NCBI GenBank assembly: GCA_045661225.1
Contig: JAZRFF010000003.1
Location: 127,686-191,685 of the forward strand
From: HGM04593 sp045661225
Lineage (GTDB): Bacteria > Bacteroidota > Bacteroidia > Bacteroidales > Bacteroidaceae
Length of the DNA stretch: 64,000 nucleotides
Direction of reading: 5' to 3'
The notes below the pieces were generated by a model. The model searched no databases. It had not been told where the DNA came from and saw nothing but the letters and a program-made list of their open reading frames with translations. Below, piece after piece: positions 1 to 8,160 of the stretch. Made by a program: the position numbers and the translations under genes. Positions within the stretch are counted from its first letter, which is position 1. Every line of letters begins with the position of its first letter.

Positions 1-1248
1 ATAACCGGCACGCAAACTGAAATTATTGTCAACATTATATTCCACACCCACGCGTACCGTGTGCTGCTCCTTAAGGTTGCAAGCAATCTCTTCGTTCTGT
101 GCAGCACTGTCAAATGTCGTACCGTCCCACTCATATTCGGCTGTAGAGTAATCAACATACTCATACTCGGCATTCAGAGCAACGTGCGACCCGAATGTAT
201 ACGCAGCCGAAACGCCTATGCGCCAAGGAGTGGTCACCGCAGCATTTGTAAGCAATTCAGCACCATAAAGGTCTTTATCTTTAGTCTCATAAAAATCGCC
301 ATACGGTCCCTCTATATCCGCCCAAGAAAGACTTCTCAACTGGTACCAGGTGGGAGTATGCAGATAAACGCCGAACCTGAACGGCGAATAGACAAACGGA
401 CGCACAATAGCACCAAGCTTCAAGTTAAAACCGGCACCATCAAGATAGGTATAATTACCAATTGAATAAATCTCACCTTGTTCATCGTCCTCGCAATAGA
501 GAGCCGATTGCTCATAATTGACATTAGCGATAGACATTGTAGCACCCAGATAGAGATAATCGCTCACATTTGTCGACAGGTTAAAATCGACCTCTGAAAC
601 ACCGCCACTCTTGTCGCTATAATAATACACATCGGTTGGCTCAAAAATCAAGCCGCCATTGTTCATAATAAGATTGCCACCGGCATCACCGACATTTGCA
701 TAAGTCATCATCATAGGCAGCCAACTGTACTCAAAATCCTCGAAAGAGGAACGGTTGATATTATCCAGCTCGAACGGGTTGTTATTATACAAATCCATTA
801 TAGCATACTGCTGCGAAAATCCGCCCGAAGGACCATTCATACTGAATTCGTTGGTAAGCAACCCTGTACGGCGATATCCAACTGCAAGATTCAAGAACCT
901 CAAAGTACCTTCATCGCTTATCTTGTTAGTAAAAACAGCTCCAAAATTATTCACATCGAATACATTTTTCTTGCTTTTCACTTCGAGCCCGTTATAAGAC
1001 GAGTTTGTATTCAAGAAGTTGACACTTGCCGTTAGAGCAATGTCGTTGCGACGATAGAGAGCTATGCCGGCCGGGTTTGTGCCCATAACCGAAACGTCAC
1101 CGCCCAACGCACCCATAGAACCGCCCATAGAGACGAACCGAGACGTTCCGACAAGAGAATTCTCCATTACAGGAGCAATGTCGTACATTGTCTGAGCTTG
1201 AACACCAAAAGGAATAATTGCAAGAATAGTATATAATAAGCGTTTCAT
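1..1248 (-). CDS. FadL/OmpP1-like outer-membrane protein (3' end outside window)
   Basis: The frame is open from an ATG at 1248 to the window edge, giving 416 codons without a stop, so the C-terminus is missing. It begins with a signal peptide (MKRLLYTILAIIPFGVQAQ) and continues with beta-strand-rich, Gly/Asn/Tyr-rich sequence. The region near residue 40-60 (GGSMGALGGDVSVMGTNPAG) is the pattern seen in Bacteroidales members of the OmpP1/FadL/TodX transport family, where an N-terminal plug sits in the barrel. Alternating barrel-like strands continue to the edge. It lies 32 bp downstream of the gene ending at 1281 and is probably co-transcribed with it. The substrate cannot be told from the sequence; FadL relatives move hydrophobic compounds. 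Family is fairly sure, function inferred. Confidence 0.75.
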   Translation of the reverse strand, partial: MKRLLYTILAIIPFGVQAQTMYDIAPVMENSLVGTSRFVSMGGSMGALGGDVSVMGTNPAGIALYRRNDIALTASVNFLNTNSSYNGLEVKSKKNVFDVNNFGAVFTNKISDEGTLRFLNLAVGYRRTGLLTNEFSMNGPSGGFSQQYAIMDLYNNNPFELDNINRSSFEDFEYSWLPMMMTYANVGDAGGNLIMNNGGLIFEPTDVYYYSDKSGGVSEVDFNLSTNVSDYLYLGATMSIANVNYEQSALYCEDDEQGEIYSIGNYTYLDGAGFNLKLGAIVRPFVYSPFRFGVYLHTPTWYQLRSLSWADIEGPYGDFYETKDKDLYGAELLTNAAVTTPWRIGVSAAYTFGSHVALNAEYEYVDYSTAEYEWDGTTFDSAAQNEEIACNLKEQHTVRVGVEYNVDNNFSLRAGY

Positions 1249-1280
1249 AATAATATCTTTTAATATCGAATAATCACTGT

Positions 1281-2546
1281 TTATCTGCCACGACGCGAAC
1301 CACCTGAGCGCAAGCTGCTGCTACTGCGTATGCTTGAGCCACTGCTTCTCGATGAAGAAGAATTATAGGAGCGCGACACGCCGGTACTGCTTGGACGGCT
1401 ATATCCCGACGAAGAGGACGATTCACGTCGTTTTTCCGTAACGCTGCTCCTTGATTCTCCCGATGACGATGAAGAACTGTTGCGTCGCCGGCTATTGCTG
1501 TTCACATTACTCTTTTCATTTCGCCTTTGGGTGCCGCTACCGCTTACCGATGAGCCTGCCGGCTGACGGCGACGTGCAGAGGTATCCCGTACGGTACTGC
1601 TGCTACGGGTATTACCGCTCTGCGACTCTGTACGAAGATTCACATTGGACTTTTCGTTACTATCGGACGACGTTCTCTCGAGAGTAAATCCACGCTGATT
1701 GCCATTTCTGCGATTACCCTCCTTTCGAACAGCTTCGACACTGCCCCTTTCAGCATTACCGCCCCTCAGGTTTACGCCACTGTTATTGCGGTTCGCCGTT
1801 ACAGAGGCGTCGTTACCGCTACCCCTATTGGCGACAGCATCTGTACCACGTCGGTTGCCACTATTGCCATTCGAAGGTATGTAAGTTGGCCTGCGGACAT
1901 TAGTATCGACAAAATAACCAGGCCTCCAACCGCCCTGATAATGATACCCCGGATACCAATAATTGTGATAGCCATAATAATATCCCGAGTGCCACATACT
2001 GTGTGCGTGCCAGTTCCACGACGGAGAATAGCACCAACTGTTCCATCTGTAACAATCGTACCAATTGTAATAGTTCAGCGTACCCCAATAACCGTTCCAC
2101 GCATACATCGGGTTATTTATTGTGGGATAAATATCTATACTGTAACCATTATCATACGCAAGCCAATCGTTTATTCCGCAACCATAGGCAAGATCCCAAT
2201 ATATAGGGCTGCATAGTGCGCGGCGAGGAGTGCGGAAACGTACGATACGCGTCGAATAGTTATAGTCGTTCCCAGCCTCATCGTTATAGGAATAATCGTC
2301 GTAATAATTATCGTACAAATAAGCGTCGACATTATTGGTGTACTCTATAGAAGAATTCTCAGGCTCAACACCAACATCTTCCGAATCACTGTACGACCCG
2401 GCATTCTGTACCTCGGTACTCTGTTTCGTCTTTTTCGTCGGAACAAAGTATATATCATCGACCTGCGCCAATATTCCCGAAGGCATCAAAAACAGTGCAA
2501 ACAGACATACACTTCTCAACAATAAATATTTAACCGCTTTTTTCAT
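1281..2546 (-). CDS. Secreted low-complexity protein, Tyr/Trp-rich then Ser/Arg-rich
   Basis: This is a 421-residue protein with a signal peptide (cleavage probably after the ILAQ near residue 28). Residues about 60-110 are acidic and Tyr/Asp/Asn-rich. Residues about 115-215 form a compact Trp/Tyr/Gly/His-rich block with several cysteines. From about 220 to the end the chain is disordered and dominated by Ser, Arg, Asn and Gly, ending SRRGR. Bacteroidales genomes contain similar proteins, sometimes labelled vitellogenin-like, with no known role. The high positive charge of the tail suggests binding to an anionic surface or polymer, but that is inference. It precedes the FadL-like gene by 32 bp. 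A promoter -7 box lies at 2579-2586. Confidence 0.7.
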   Translation of the reverse strand: MKKAVKYLLLRSVCLFALFLMPSGILAQVDDIYFVPTKKTKQSTEVQNAGSYSDSEDVGVEPENSSIEYTNNVDAYLYDNYYDDYSYNDEAGNDYNYSTRIVRFRTPRRALCSPIYWDLAYGCGINDWLAYDNGYSIDIYPTINNPMYAWNGYWGTLNYYNWYDCYRWNSWCYSPSWNWHAHSMWHSGYYYGYHNYWYPGYHYQGGWRPGYFVDTNVRRPTYIPSNGNSGNRRGTDAVANRGSGNDASVTANRNNSGVNLRGGNAERGSVEAVRKEGNRRNGNQRGFTLERTSSDSNEKSNVNLRTESQSGNTRSSSTVRDTSARRRQPAGSSVSGSGTQRRNEKSNVNSNSRRRNSSSSSSGESRSSVTEKRRESSSSSGYSRPSSTGVSRSYNSSSSRSSGSSIRSSSSLRSGGSRRGR

Positions 2547-2578
2547 AACCGCTTACATATTTGTAGTTTTACTCGGTA

Positions 2579-2586
2579 CAAAAATA
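2579..2586 (-). promoter_or_regulatory. Putative -7 element for the Ser/Arg-rich protein gene
   Basis: On the minus strand this reads TATTTTTG, an exact match to the Bacteroidales -7 consensus TAnnTTTG, 33 nt upstream of the ATG at 2546. No clean TTTG -33 box is seen at the usual distance. Confidence 0.45.
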
Positions 2587-2654
2587 TCAAGGTCTCAGAA
2601 AAGAAAAAAGGGAAAAAGCCTACAGAAAAGGAGGAATTTCCCTATTTTATAAAA

Positions 2655-2687
2655 ATGAGGGTGCATCTTTAAAAGACACAACCTCAT
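2655..2687 (-). terminator. Terminator of the ilv operon
   Basis: The minus strand forms a stem beginning ATGAGGTTGTG that pairs with GCACCCTCAT, with one mismatch and two wobble pairs over about 16 positions, followed by TTTTTAT. It begins 23 nt past the ilvC stop and fits an intrinsic terminator. Confidence 0.7.
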
Positions 2688-2710
2688 TTAATGCAGTATT
2701 TTTCTCAATA

Positions 2711-3754
2711 TCAATTATTCTCGGGACGGAGACGACGAACCACCTCGGCAGTACGCCACATTTCGCTCTCGCGCATAGCCTTAAGTTCTTCGTTGAGTTT
2801 CTCGCGATAGTCAGGCTGCGAGTTTGAGTCGATAGAGATTTGAGCCTCTTTGCCACTCTTTACCGATTCGTACAACTTGTACATTACAGGCTTGATGGCA
2901 TCGTGGAAAGGAGTCATCCAATCGAGAGCACCACGCTGCGCTGTTGTAGAGCAGTTTGCATACATCCAGTCCATACCCTTTGCCGCAAAAAGAGGCATAA
3001 GCGACTGTGTCAGTTCCTCTACAGTCTCGTTAAAGGCCTCCGAGGGAGTGTGTCCATTCTCGCGCAAAACCTCGTACTGCGCAAGGAAAAGTCCCTGAAT
3101 AGCACCCATCAGCGAACCACGTTCACCGGTAAGGTCCGACACAGCCTCACGCTGGAATGTAGTCTCGAACATATAACCCGAACCGATTCCGATACCAAAA
3201 GCGAGCACTCTATCAAGAGCCTTGCCTGTAGCGTCCTGATGCACGGCGTAAGAAGAGTTCAGACCGCGACCCTCGAGGAACATTGTACGCAACGAAGTTC
3301 CCGAACCCTTGGGAGCAACCATAATAACATCAATATCGGCAGGAGGAACAATTCCGGTTCTGTCGTTCCAGTTGATACCAAAGCCGTGCGAGAAATAGAG
3401 AGCCTTACCGGCTGTCAGCGACTCCTTAATGCGAGGCCACACCGCAATCTGCGCCGCGTCTGACAACAACATACAAACGATTGTACCACGCTGCGCAGCC
3501 TCCTCAATAGAGAATAGTGTCTCGCCGGGCACCCAACCGTCTTTAACAGTCTTGTCGTATGTAGCGCCCTCGCGCTGACCGACAATTACATTAAAACCAT
3601 TATCGCGCAAATTACAAGCCTGACCGGGGCCCTGAACGCCGTAGCCAAGAACTGCGATAGTTTCATTTTTAAGCACCTCGCGTGCCTTCTCGAGCGAAAA
3701 CTCATTAGGAGTGGTAACATTCTCTATCACTCCGCCAAAATTCATTTCTGCCAT
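2711..3754 (-). CDS. ilvC: Ketol-acid reductoisomerase
   Basis: IlvC performs the Mg-dependent alkyl shift and NAD(P)H reduction that turns acetolactate or acetohydroxybutyrate into dihydroxy acids in valine, leucine and isoleucine synthesis. The 347-residue product has the N-terminal Rossmann motif GYGVQGPGQA at residues 37-46, followed by NLRDNGFNV and the cofactor loop GQREGATYDK. The C-terminal half has the class I helical KARI domain with conserved acidic metal ligands, including the stretches DLTGERG and FNETVEELTQ. It is the last gene of ilvD-B-N-C, starting 6 nt after ilvN. Identification is firm; cofactor preference cannot be read with confidence. Confidence 0.96.
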   Translation of the reverse strand: MAEMNFGGVIENVTTPNEFSLEKAREVLKNETIAVLGYGVQGPGQACNLRDNGFNVIVGQREGATYDKTVKDGWVPGETLFSIEEAAQRGTIVCMLLSDAAQIAVWPRIKESLTAGKALYFSHGFGINWNDRTGIVPPADIDVIMVAPKGSGTSLRTMFLEGRGLNSSYAVHQDATGKALDRVLAFGIGIGSGYMFETTFQREAVSDLTGERGSLMGAIQGLFLAQYEVLRENGHTPSEAFNETVEELTQSLMPLFAAKGMDWMYANCSTTAQRGALDWMTPFHDAIKPVMYKLYESVKSGKEAQISIDSNSQPDYREKLNEELKAMRESEMWRTAEVVRRLRPENN

Positions 3755-3760
3755 AATTAT

Positions 3761-4315
3761 TTACTTTTTTATTACTGATTTACGTTTATAATCTTCGTCA
3801 AAGAGTGCTTCACCGAGCTTTGACTGCAGTGCACGCGGAACGGCCACACGGCCCGACTTTACAAATTGCAACATACATTGCTGTGCAACAAATTCATTAT
3901 ATAGCCTTACGATAGTATCGGTTTGTCCGGTAACCTCGACAACGGTATAGCTGGAGTTAACCTCAATGATTCGCGCATTATTGTGGCGTATTATTCTTGA
4001 AATCTCGTCATTTTCGAGCATTCGTGCCGTAGACAACTTATAGAGTGCAACCTCTTGGAAGAATATCTCATTATCGGTGTAAAAATCGGCTTTCAACACA
4101 TCGACCTTTTTAGCGATGCGTTTTGTAACCTTTAAGACAGAATCCTCATCGCCCCATAGCGAGATTGTATAGCGGTGCACTCCGTCAACCGATGACGACG
4201 ACGCCGTTATTGTATCTATATTCATCATTCTGCGGGTAAACTCAGCCGTAACCTGATTAAGCATACCTGCGATATTCTCGGTATATATAATTATTGTAAA
4301 TAACTTCTTTTCCAT
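3761..4315 (-). CDS. ilvN: Acetolactate synthase small (regulatory) subunit
   Basis: This 184-residue protein starts with an ACT domain (residues about 5-80: FTIIIYTENIAGMLNQVTAE) that in this family binds valine and gives feedback inhibition of the IlvB catalytic subunit. A second, more divergent ACT-like half follows (about 85-165), as in IlvH/IlvN proteins. It sits 6 nt after ilvB and 6 nt before ilvC, so all three are almost certainly on one transcript. Length fits the long form of the regulatory subunit. Valine sensitivity of this particular protein is inferred from the family. Confidence 0.94.
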   Translation of the reverse strand: MEKKLFTIIIYTENIAGMLNQVTAEFTRRMMNIDTITASSSSVDGVHRYTISLWGDEDSVLKVTKRIAKKVDVLKADFYTDNEIFFQEVALYKLSTARMLENDEISRIIRHNNARIIEVNSSYTVVEVTGQTDTIVRLYNEFVAQQCMLQFVKSGRVAVPRALQSKLGEALFDEDYKRKSVIKK

Positions 4316-4321
4316 ACTCTC

Positions 4322-6016
4322 TTATTCAAAAATCATCTCACTTACTGTTGCTCCCGGAGGCGTCATAGGCATCACATTAGCCTCTTCCTTCACTGCCACG
4401 TGCAAAAGGAATGCACCCGGAGTCTCAATCATCTCCTTTATAGCATCGTCAAGTTCCTCGCGACGAGTTACCAGACGCGAAGCTATTCCGTAGCCCTGCG
4501 CGATGAGCCCATAATCGGGGTTCAGCATAGGTGTCCACGAGTAGCGATGGTTAAAAAACAGTTCCTGCCACTGGCGCACATTACCCAGGAAATTGTTATT
4601 CAAAAGAATTATCTTAACAGCAAGTCTCTGCTCCATAATTGTTCCGAACTCCTGAATATTCATTTGCAAGCCACCATCACCCGCAAAAATGCAGACGTCA
4701 CGTTCGGGCATTGCTATTTTTGCACCAATGGCTGCCGGAAGACCGTAGCCCATCGTTCCCAGGCCGCCCGATGTGAGTATGCTGTGAGGCTTTGTAAACT
4801 TGAAATAACGCGCCGACATCATCTGGTTCTGACCAACGTCTGTAACAAGAATTGCGCTGTTATTGGTAGCCTCACTTACCTTACGGACAACCTCACCCAT
4901 AAGCAACGGACCTTCGCCAGGGTTCAGAGCCTTGTCGATAACCTTTTCAAACTCAATGGCATTATATTTGTGGAAACTTTCAATCCACTCTTTGTGCGAA
5001 GCCTCTTCGACAAGAGCCGTAAGTTCAGGAAGGACCTCCTTGCAATCACCCACTATAGGAACGTCAACTCTGACATTTTTATTTATCTCGGCGTGGTCAA
5101 TATCTATGTGAATAACCTTCGCCTGTTTCGCATATGTGTTTACGTTACCTGTGACACGGTCGCTAAAACGCATTCCCACGGCAATCAACAGGTCACATTC
5201 ATTGCTGTTTACGTTAGGACCGTAATTACCGTGCATACCCAACATACCCACACATAACGGGTGGTCGCTCGGAAGCGCCGAAAGCCCCATCAGCGTGCGT
5301 GCTGCCGGAATATCGGCCTTTTCAATAAAAGTCTTCAGTTCCTCGTGAGCCTCACCCAGTTCGACACCCTGTCCTACAAGGACAAAGGGACGTTTAGCAG
5401 CGTTTATAAGCCTTGCAGCCTCTTCTATTGCCGCCCGTGAAGGCGTAGGATAAGGTATATAGCTGCGCACAGCATCTACAGTCATAGGTTTAAAATCGGT
5501 AAACGCTATTTGCGCATCTTTCGTAAAGTCAAGAACAACAGGTCCCGGACGTCCAGTTCCTGCAATATAAAAAGCACGTGCAACAGCCCAAGCTACGTCC
5601 TCGGCGCGACGTATCTGATAGCTCCATTTTGTTATGGGCTGCGTTATACCGACAAAATCAATCTCTTGAAAAGCGTCGGTACCAAGCACAGCCGACGGCA
5701 CCTGACCGGCAATAACAACCACCGGAGTACTGTCAAGCATAGCATCACTTATTCCCGTCAGAGTGTTTGTAGCACCCGGGCCGCTTGTGACTATACAAAG
5801 ACCAACCTTTCCCGAACTGCGCGCATACCCCTGTGCAGCGTGTACAGCACCCTGTTCGTGGCGCACCAACACACTGCGGAACACATCACGGTAGTCATAC
5901 ATTGCATCGAACACCGGCATAATAGAACCACCGGGATAGCCGAACACAGTATCGACACCTTCATTTACCAGCGAGCGCATAAGCGCCTCGCAACCTGTTA
6001 TTTTATCTTTCCCCAT
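4322..6016 (-). CDS. ilvB: Acetolactate synthase large (catalytic) subunit
   Basis: A thiamine-diphosphate enzyme that joins pyruvate with pyruvate or 2-oxobutyrate, the first common step of branched-chain amino-acid synthesis. The 564 residues show the N-terminal PYR domain with the catalytic glutamate (RHEQGAVHAAQGYAR, Glu54), a central FAD/nucleotide-fold domain, and the C-terminal PP domain with the ThDP/Mg motif GDGGLQMNIQEF ending in LLNNN. It follows ilvD by 3 nt and precedes ilvN by 5 nt. The adjacent ilvN supports a biosynthetic role rather than a catabolic acetolactate synthase. Confidence 0.96.
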   Translation of the reverse strand: MGKDKITGCEALMRSLVNEGVDTVFGYPGGSIMPVFDAMYDYRDVFRSVLVRHEQGAVHAAQGYARSSGKVGLCIVTSGPGATNTLTGISDAMLDSTPVVVIAGQVPSAVLGTDAFQEIDFVGITQPITKWSYQIRRAEDVAWAVARAFYIAGTGRPGPVVLDFTKDAQIAFTDFKPMTVDAVRSYIPYPTPSRAAIEEAARLINAAKRPFVLVGQGVELGEAHEELKTFIEKADIPAARTLMGLSALPSDHPLCVGMLGMHGNYGPNVNSNECDLLIAVGMRFSDRVTGNVNTYAKQAKVIHIDIDHAEINKNVRVDVPIVGDCKEVLPELTALVEEASHKEWIESFHKYNAIEFEKVIDKALNPGEGPLLMGEVVRKVSEATNNSAILVTDVGQNQMMSARYFKFTKPHSILTSGGLGTMGYGLPAAIGAKIAMPERDVCIFAGDGGLQMNIQEFGTIMEQRLAVKIILLNNNFLGNVRQWQELFFNHRYSWTPMLNPDYGLIAQGYGIASRLVTRREELDDAIKEMIETPGAFLLHVAVKEEANVMPMTPPGATVSEMIFE

Positions 6017-6019
6017 TGT

Positions 6020-7822
6020 TTAGTCAATTATTCTTACACCGCCCTTATCGGCAGAACTTACCATATTAGCATAAGCCTTAAGGCTTTTTGAAACAACCCT
6101 GTCACGTGTCAACGGGAACATTTCACGGGATTCAAGTTCTTCGTCACTCAAACGCACATTTATTGAACGTGCAGGAATATCAATATCAATAATATCGCCA
6201 TCGCGCAACTTACCGATGTTACCACCGGCTGCAGCCTCGGGCGATATATGACCGATGCTCAGTCCCGATGTGCCACCACTGAACCGTCCGTCGGTAATGA
6301 GCGCACACTCCTTACCCAAATGACGCGACTTAATGTAAGACGTGGGATACAACATCTCCTGCATTCCCGGACCGCCTTTTGGACCTTCGTAGATAATCAC
6401 CACAACATCACCGGCCTGAACAGCACCGCCAAGAATACCCTCGACCGCAGCCTCCTGCGAGTCAAAAACTTTAGCCTTTCCGCTAAAGCGCCATATACTC
6501 TCATCGACACCGGCAGTCTTTACGACACAACCGTCCTTTGCAATATTTCCGAACAGAACAGCAAGACCGCCATCTTTTGTATAGGCATTCTCGAGTGAAC
6601 GTATACAACCGTCAACCCTGTCTGTATCAAGACTTTCATACACACTGCTGTGAGCACCCATTGTGTTACAGAACACGTTAGCAGGCGCAGTGCTGTATAT
6701 TCGCATAGCCTCAGTATCGACATTTTCACCTGTCACAGAGTATTTTTCAATATCCTCGGCAAGCGTAGCACCGTTTACACGTTTAACAGATGTATTCAGC
6801 AAAGCACCTTTTGCAAGCTCGCCCATAATACCTAAAATTCCACCGGCTCTGCCACAATCCTGTACAGCATACTTCTGTCCGTTAGGCGCAAGTTTACACA
6901 AACAAGGAACCTTGCGACTCAAGGCATCAATATCCTCCATTCTGAAGTCAACCCCGGCCTCTTGTGCTACAGCCAGAAGATGCAGAATGGTATTTGTAGA
7001 GCCACCCATTGCTATATCAAGCGTCATTGCGTTAAGAAACGCCTCGCGTGTAGCGATATTACGCGGAAGCACGCTAACGTCGCCCTCGGCATAATATTTC
7101 ATAGCATTCTCGACAATCTGTCTTGCAGCGTCCTTCAGGAGCTGAACGCGGTTTGTATGCGTGGCAAGAATTGTACCGTTTCCGGGCAATGAGAGTCCTA
7201 TTGCCTCGGTCAGAGAGTTCATTGAATTTGCTGTAAACATTCCCGAACAGCAACCACAACCGGGGCAAGAACGTTTCTCGATTTCGGCAAGTTCCTCATC
7301 GCTCACCGATGTGTCGGCAGCCTTTACCATTGCAATCACAAGGTCGAGATTCTCGTTTTTCCACGTTCCCTTTTCCATTGGGCCGCCCGACACAAAGACT
7401 GTAGGAATATTCAAGCGCATAGCCGCCATAAGCATACCCGGGGTAATTTTGTCGCAGTTCGATATACACACAAGAGCATCGACCTTGTGCGCATTGCACA
7501 TATACTCTACGCTGTCGGCAATAATATCGCGTGACGGAAGCGAATAGAGCATACCGTCGTGCCCCATTGCAATACCATCATCAATGGCTATTGTATTGAA
7601 TTCAGCCGCATAACAGCCAAGTTTCTCAATTTCCTGTTTAACAATCTGTCCGGCCTCGTGCAGATGAGTGTGGCCGGGAACAAGCTGCGTAAAAGAATTA
7701 GCAATAGCAATTATAGGCTTGCCAAACATTTCGCGCTTCATTCCATTTGCTATCCACAAAGCACGAGCACCGGCCATACGCCTTCCTTCGGTGCACTGCG
7801 CACTTCTCAATTTTATTTTCAT
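6020..7822 (-). CDS. ilvD: Dihydroxy-acid dehydratase
   Basis: IlvD dehydrates 2,3-dihydroxy acids to 2-keto acids using an iron-sulfur cluster. With the ATG at 7822 the protein is 600 residues and begins MKIKLRSAQCTEGRRMAG, the normal family N-terminus. Cluster-ligand regions are visible: ISNCDK (Cys123) and CPGCGCCSGM (residues 186-195), plus DGRFSGG near the C-terminus. The same frame is open back to an ATG at 7897, adding 25 residues (MCVACDLFSALS...), but that extension is encoded across a terminator hairpin and does not look like IlvD sequence. First gene of the ilv operon; ilvB starts 3 nt after its stop. Confidence 0.95.
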   Translation of the reverse strand: MKIKLRSAQCTEGRRMAGARALWIANGMKREMFGKPIIAIANSFTQLVPGHTHLHEAGQIVKQEIEKLGCYAAEFNTIAIDDGIAMGHDGMLYSLPSRDIIADSVEYMCNAHKVDALVCISNCDKITPGMLMAAMRLNIPTVFVSGGPMEKGTWKNENLDLVIAMVKAADTSVSDEELAEIEKRSCPGCGCCSGMFTANSMNSLTEAIGLSLPGNGTILATHTNRVQLLKDAARQIVENAMKYYAEGDVSVLPRNIATREAFLNAMTLDIAMGGSTNTILHLLAVAQEAGVDFRMEDIDALSRKVPCLCKLAPNGQKYAVQDCGRAGGILGIMGELAKGALLNTSVKRVNGATLAEDIEKYSVTGENVDTEAMRIYSTAPANVFCNTMGAHSSVYESLDTDRVDGCIRSLENAYTKDGGLAVLFGNIAKDGCVVKTAGVDESIWRFSGKAKVFDSQEAAVEGILGGAVQAGDVVVIIYEGPKGGPGMQEMLYPTSYIKSRHLGKECALITDGRFSGGTSGLSIGHISPEAAAGGNIGKLRDGDIIDIDIPARSINVRLSDEELESREMFPLTRDRVVSKSLKAYANMVSSADKGGVRIID

Positions 7823-7834
7823 AAACTTTTTCCA

Positions 7835-7870
7835 ATAATAAAGAAACGCCCTTCTCGTCGGAGAAAGGGC
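7835..7870 (-). promoter_or_regulatory. Terminator-like hairpin in the ilvD leader (candidate attenuator)
   Basis: On the minus strand GCCCTTTCTC, loop CGAC, then GAGAAGGGC forms a strong stem (one A/G imperfection), directly followed by a U-rich run (TTTCTTTATTATT). It lies between the promoter at 7991-8022 and the ilvD ATG at 7822, so transcription must pass it to reach the operon. This layout is that of a transcriptional attenuator. No clear competing antiterminator helix was found by eye. Confidence 0.6.
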
Positions 7871-7900
7871 ACTGAATAAATCACAAGCGACGCACATAAC

Positions 7901-7939
7901 TTAAATGTACAAAAAGGACAAACAGCCTATCCAATACAT
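7901..7939 (-). CDS. Possible 12-codon leader peptide upstream of ilvD
   Basis: A short frame MYWIGCLSFLYI ends 30 nt before the attenuator-like stem. Four of its 12 residues are Ile or Leu, less than in classical ilv leader peptides, so a control role is only a possibility. There is no Shine-Dalgarno match, which is normal in this phylum. Another start at 7897 follows 3 nt later and reads in frame into ilvD. Confidence 0.2.
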   Translation of the reverse strand: MYWIGCLSFLYI

Positions 7940-7990
7940 TGACTGGCGCGTGCTTAAATATCTTCAAGCAATGATTTTCTAATCCGCGCG

Positions 7991-8022
7991 CAAAAATAAT
8001 CCCTTTTTTCATTTTACACAAA
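7991..8022 (-). promoter_or_regulatory. Promoter of the ilv operon
   Basis: The minus strand has TTTG (8022-8019), a 20-nt spacer, then TATTTTTG (7998-7991), matching the Bacteroidales housekeeping promoter. Transcription should start near 7985, leaving a leader of about 160 nt before ilvD. The gene-free stretch 7823-8160 holds this promoter, the leader hairpin and, at its far end, the 3' flank of the permease gene; nothing else was recognised. Confidence 0.7.
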
Positions 8023-8160
8023 CATATTGACATAAAACAACATAAAAGGTTTACAAAAAGATGCATAAAATGTCAATTGGCTGAAAAGTGTAACCATCAG
8101 GAAGTTGCACATCGGAAATATGACACCGATATTTTCACACAAGCCGCCACTCTTCGGCAA

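Noticed and set aside
4400..5257. 285-codon plus-strand frame opposite ilvB
   Set aside because: No start context, no family features, fully inside a certain gene.
7881..8066. 61-codon minus-strand frame upstream of ilvD as a possible small gene
   Set aside because: Its start lies upstream of the predicted promoter boxes at 7991-8022, so it would not be fully transcribed from them, and it shows no family pattern.
8101..8160. Short inverted repeat (ATCGG/CCGAT) after the permease gene as a terminator
   Set aside because: The stem is only 5 bp with a 10-nt AT-rich loop and no T run; not strong enough to call.
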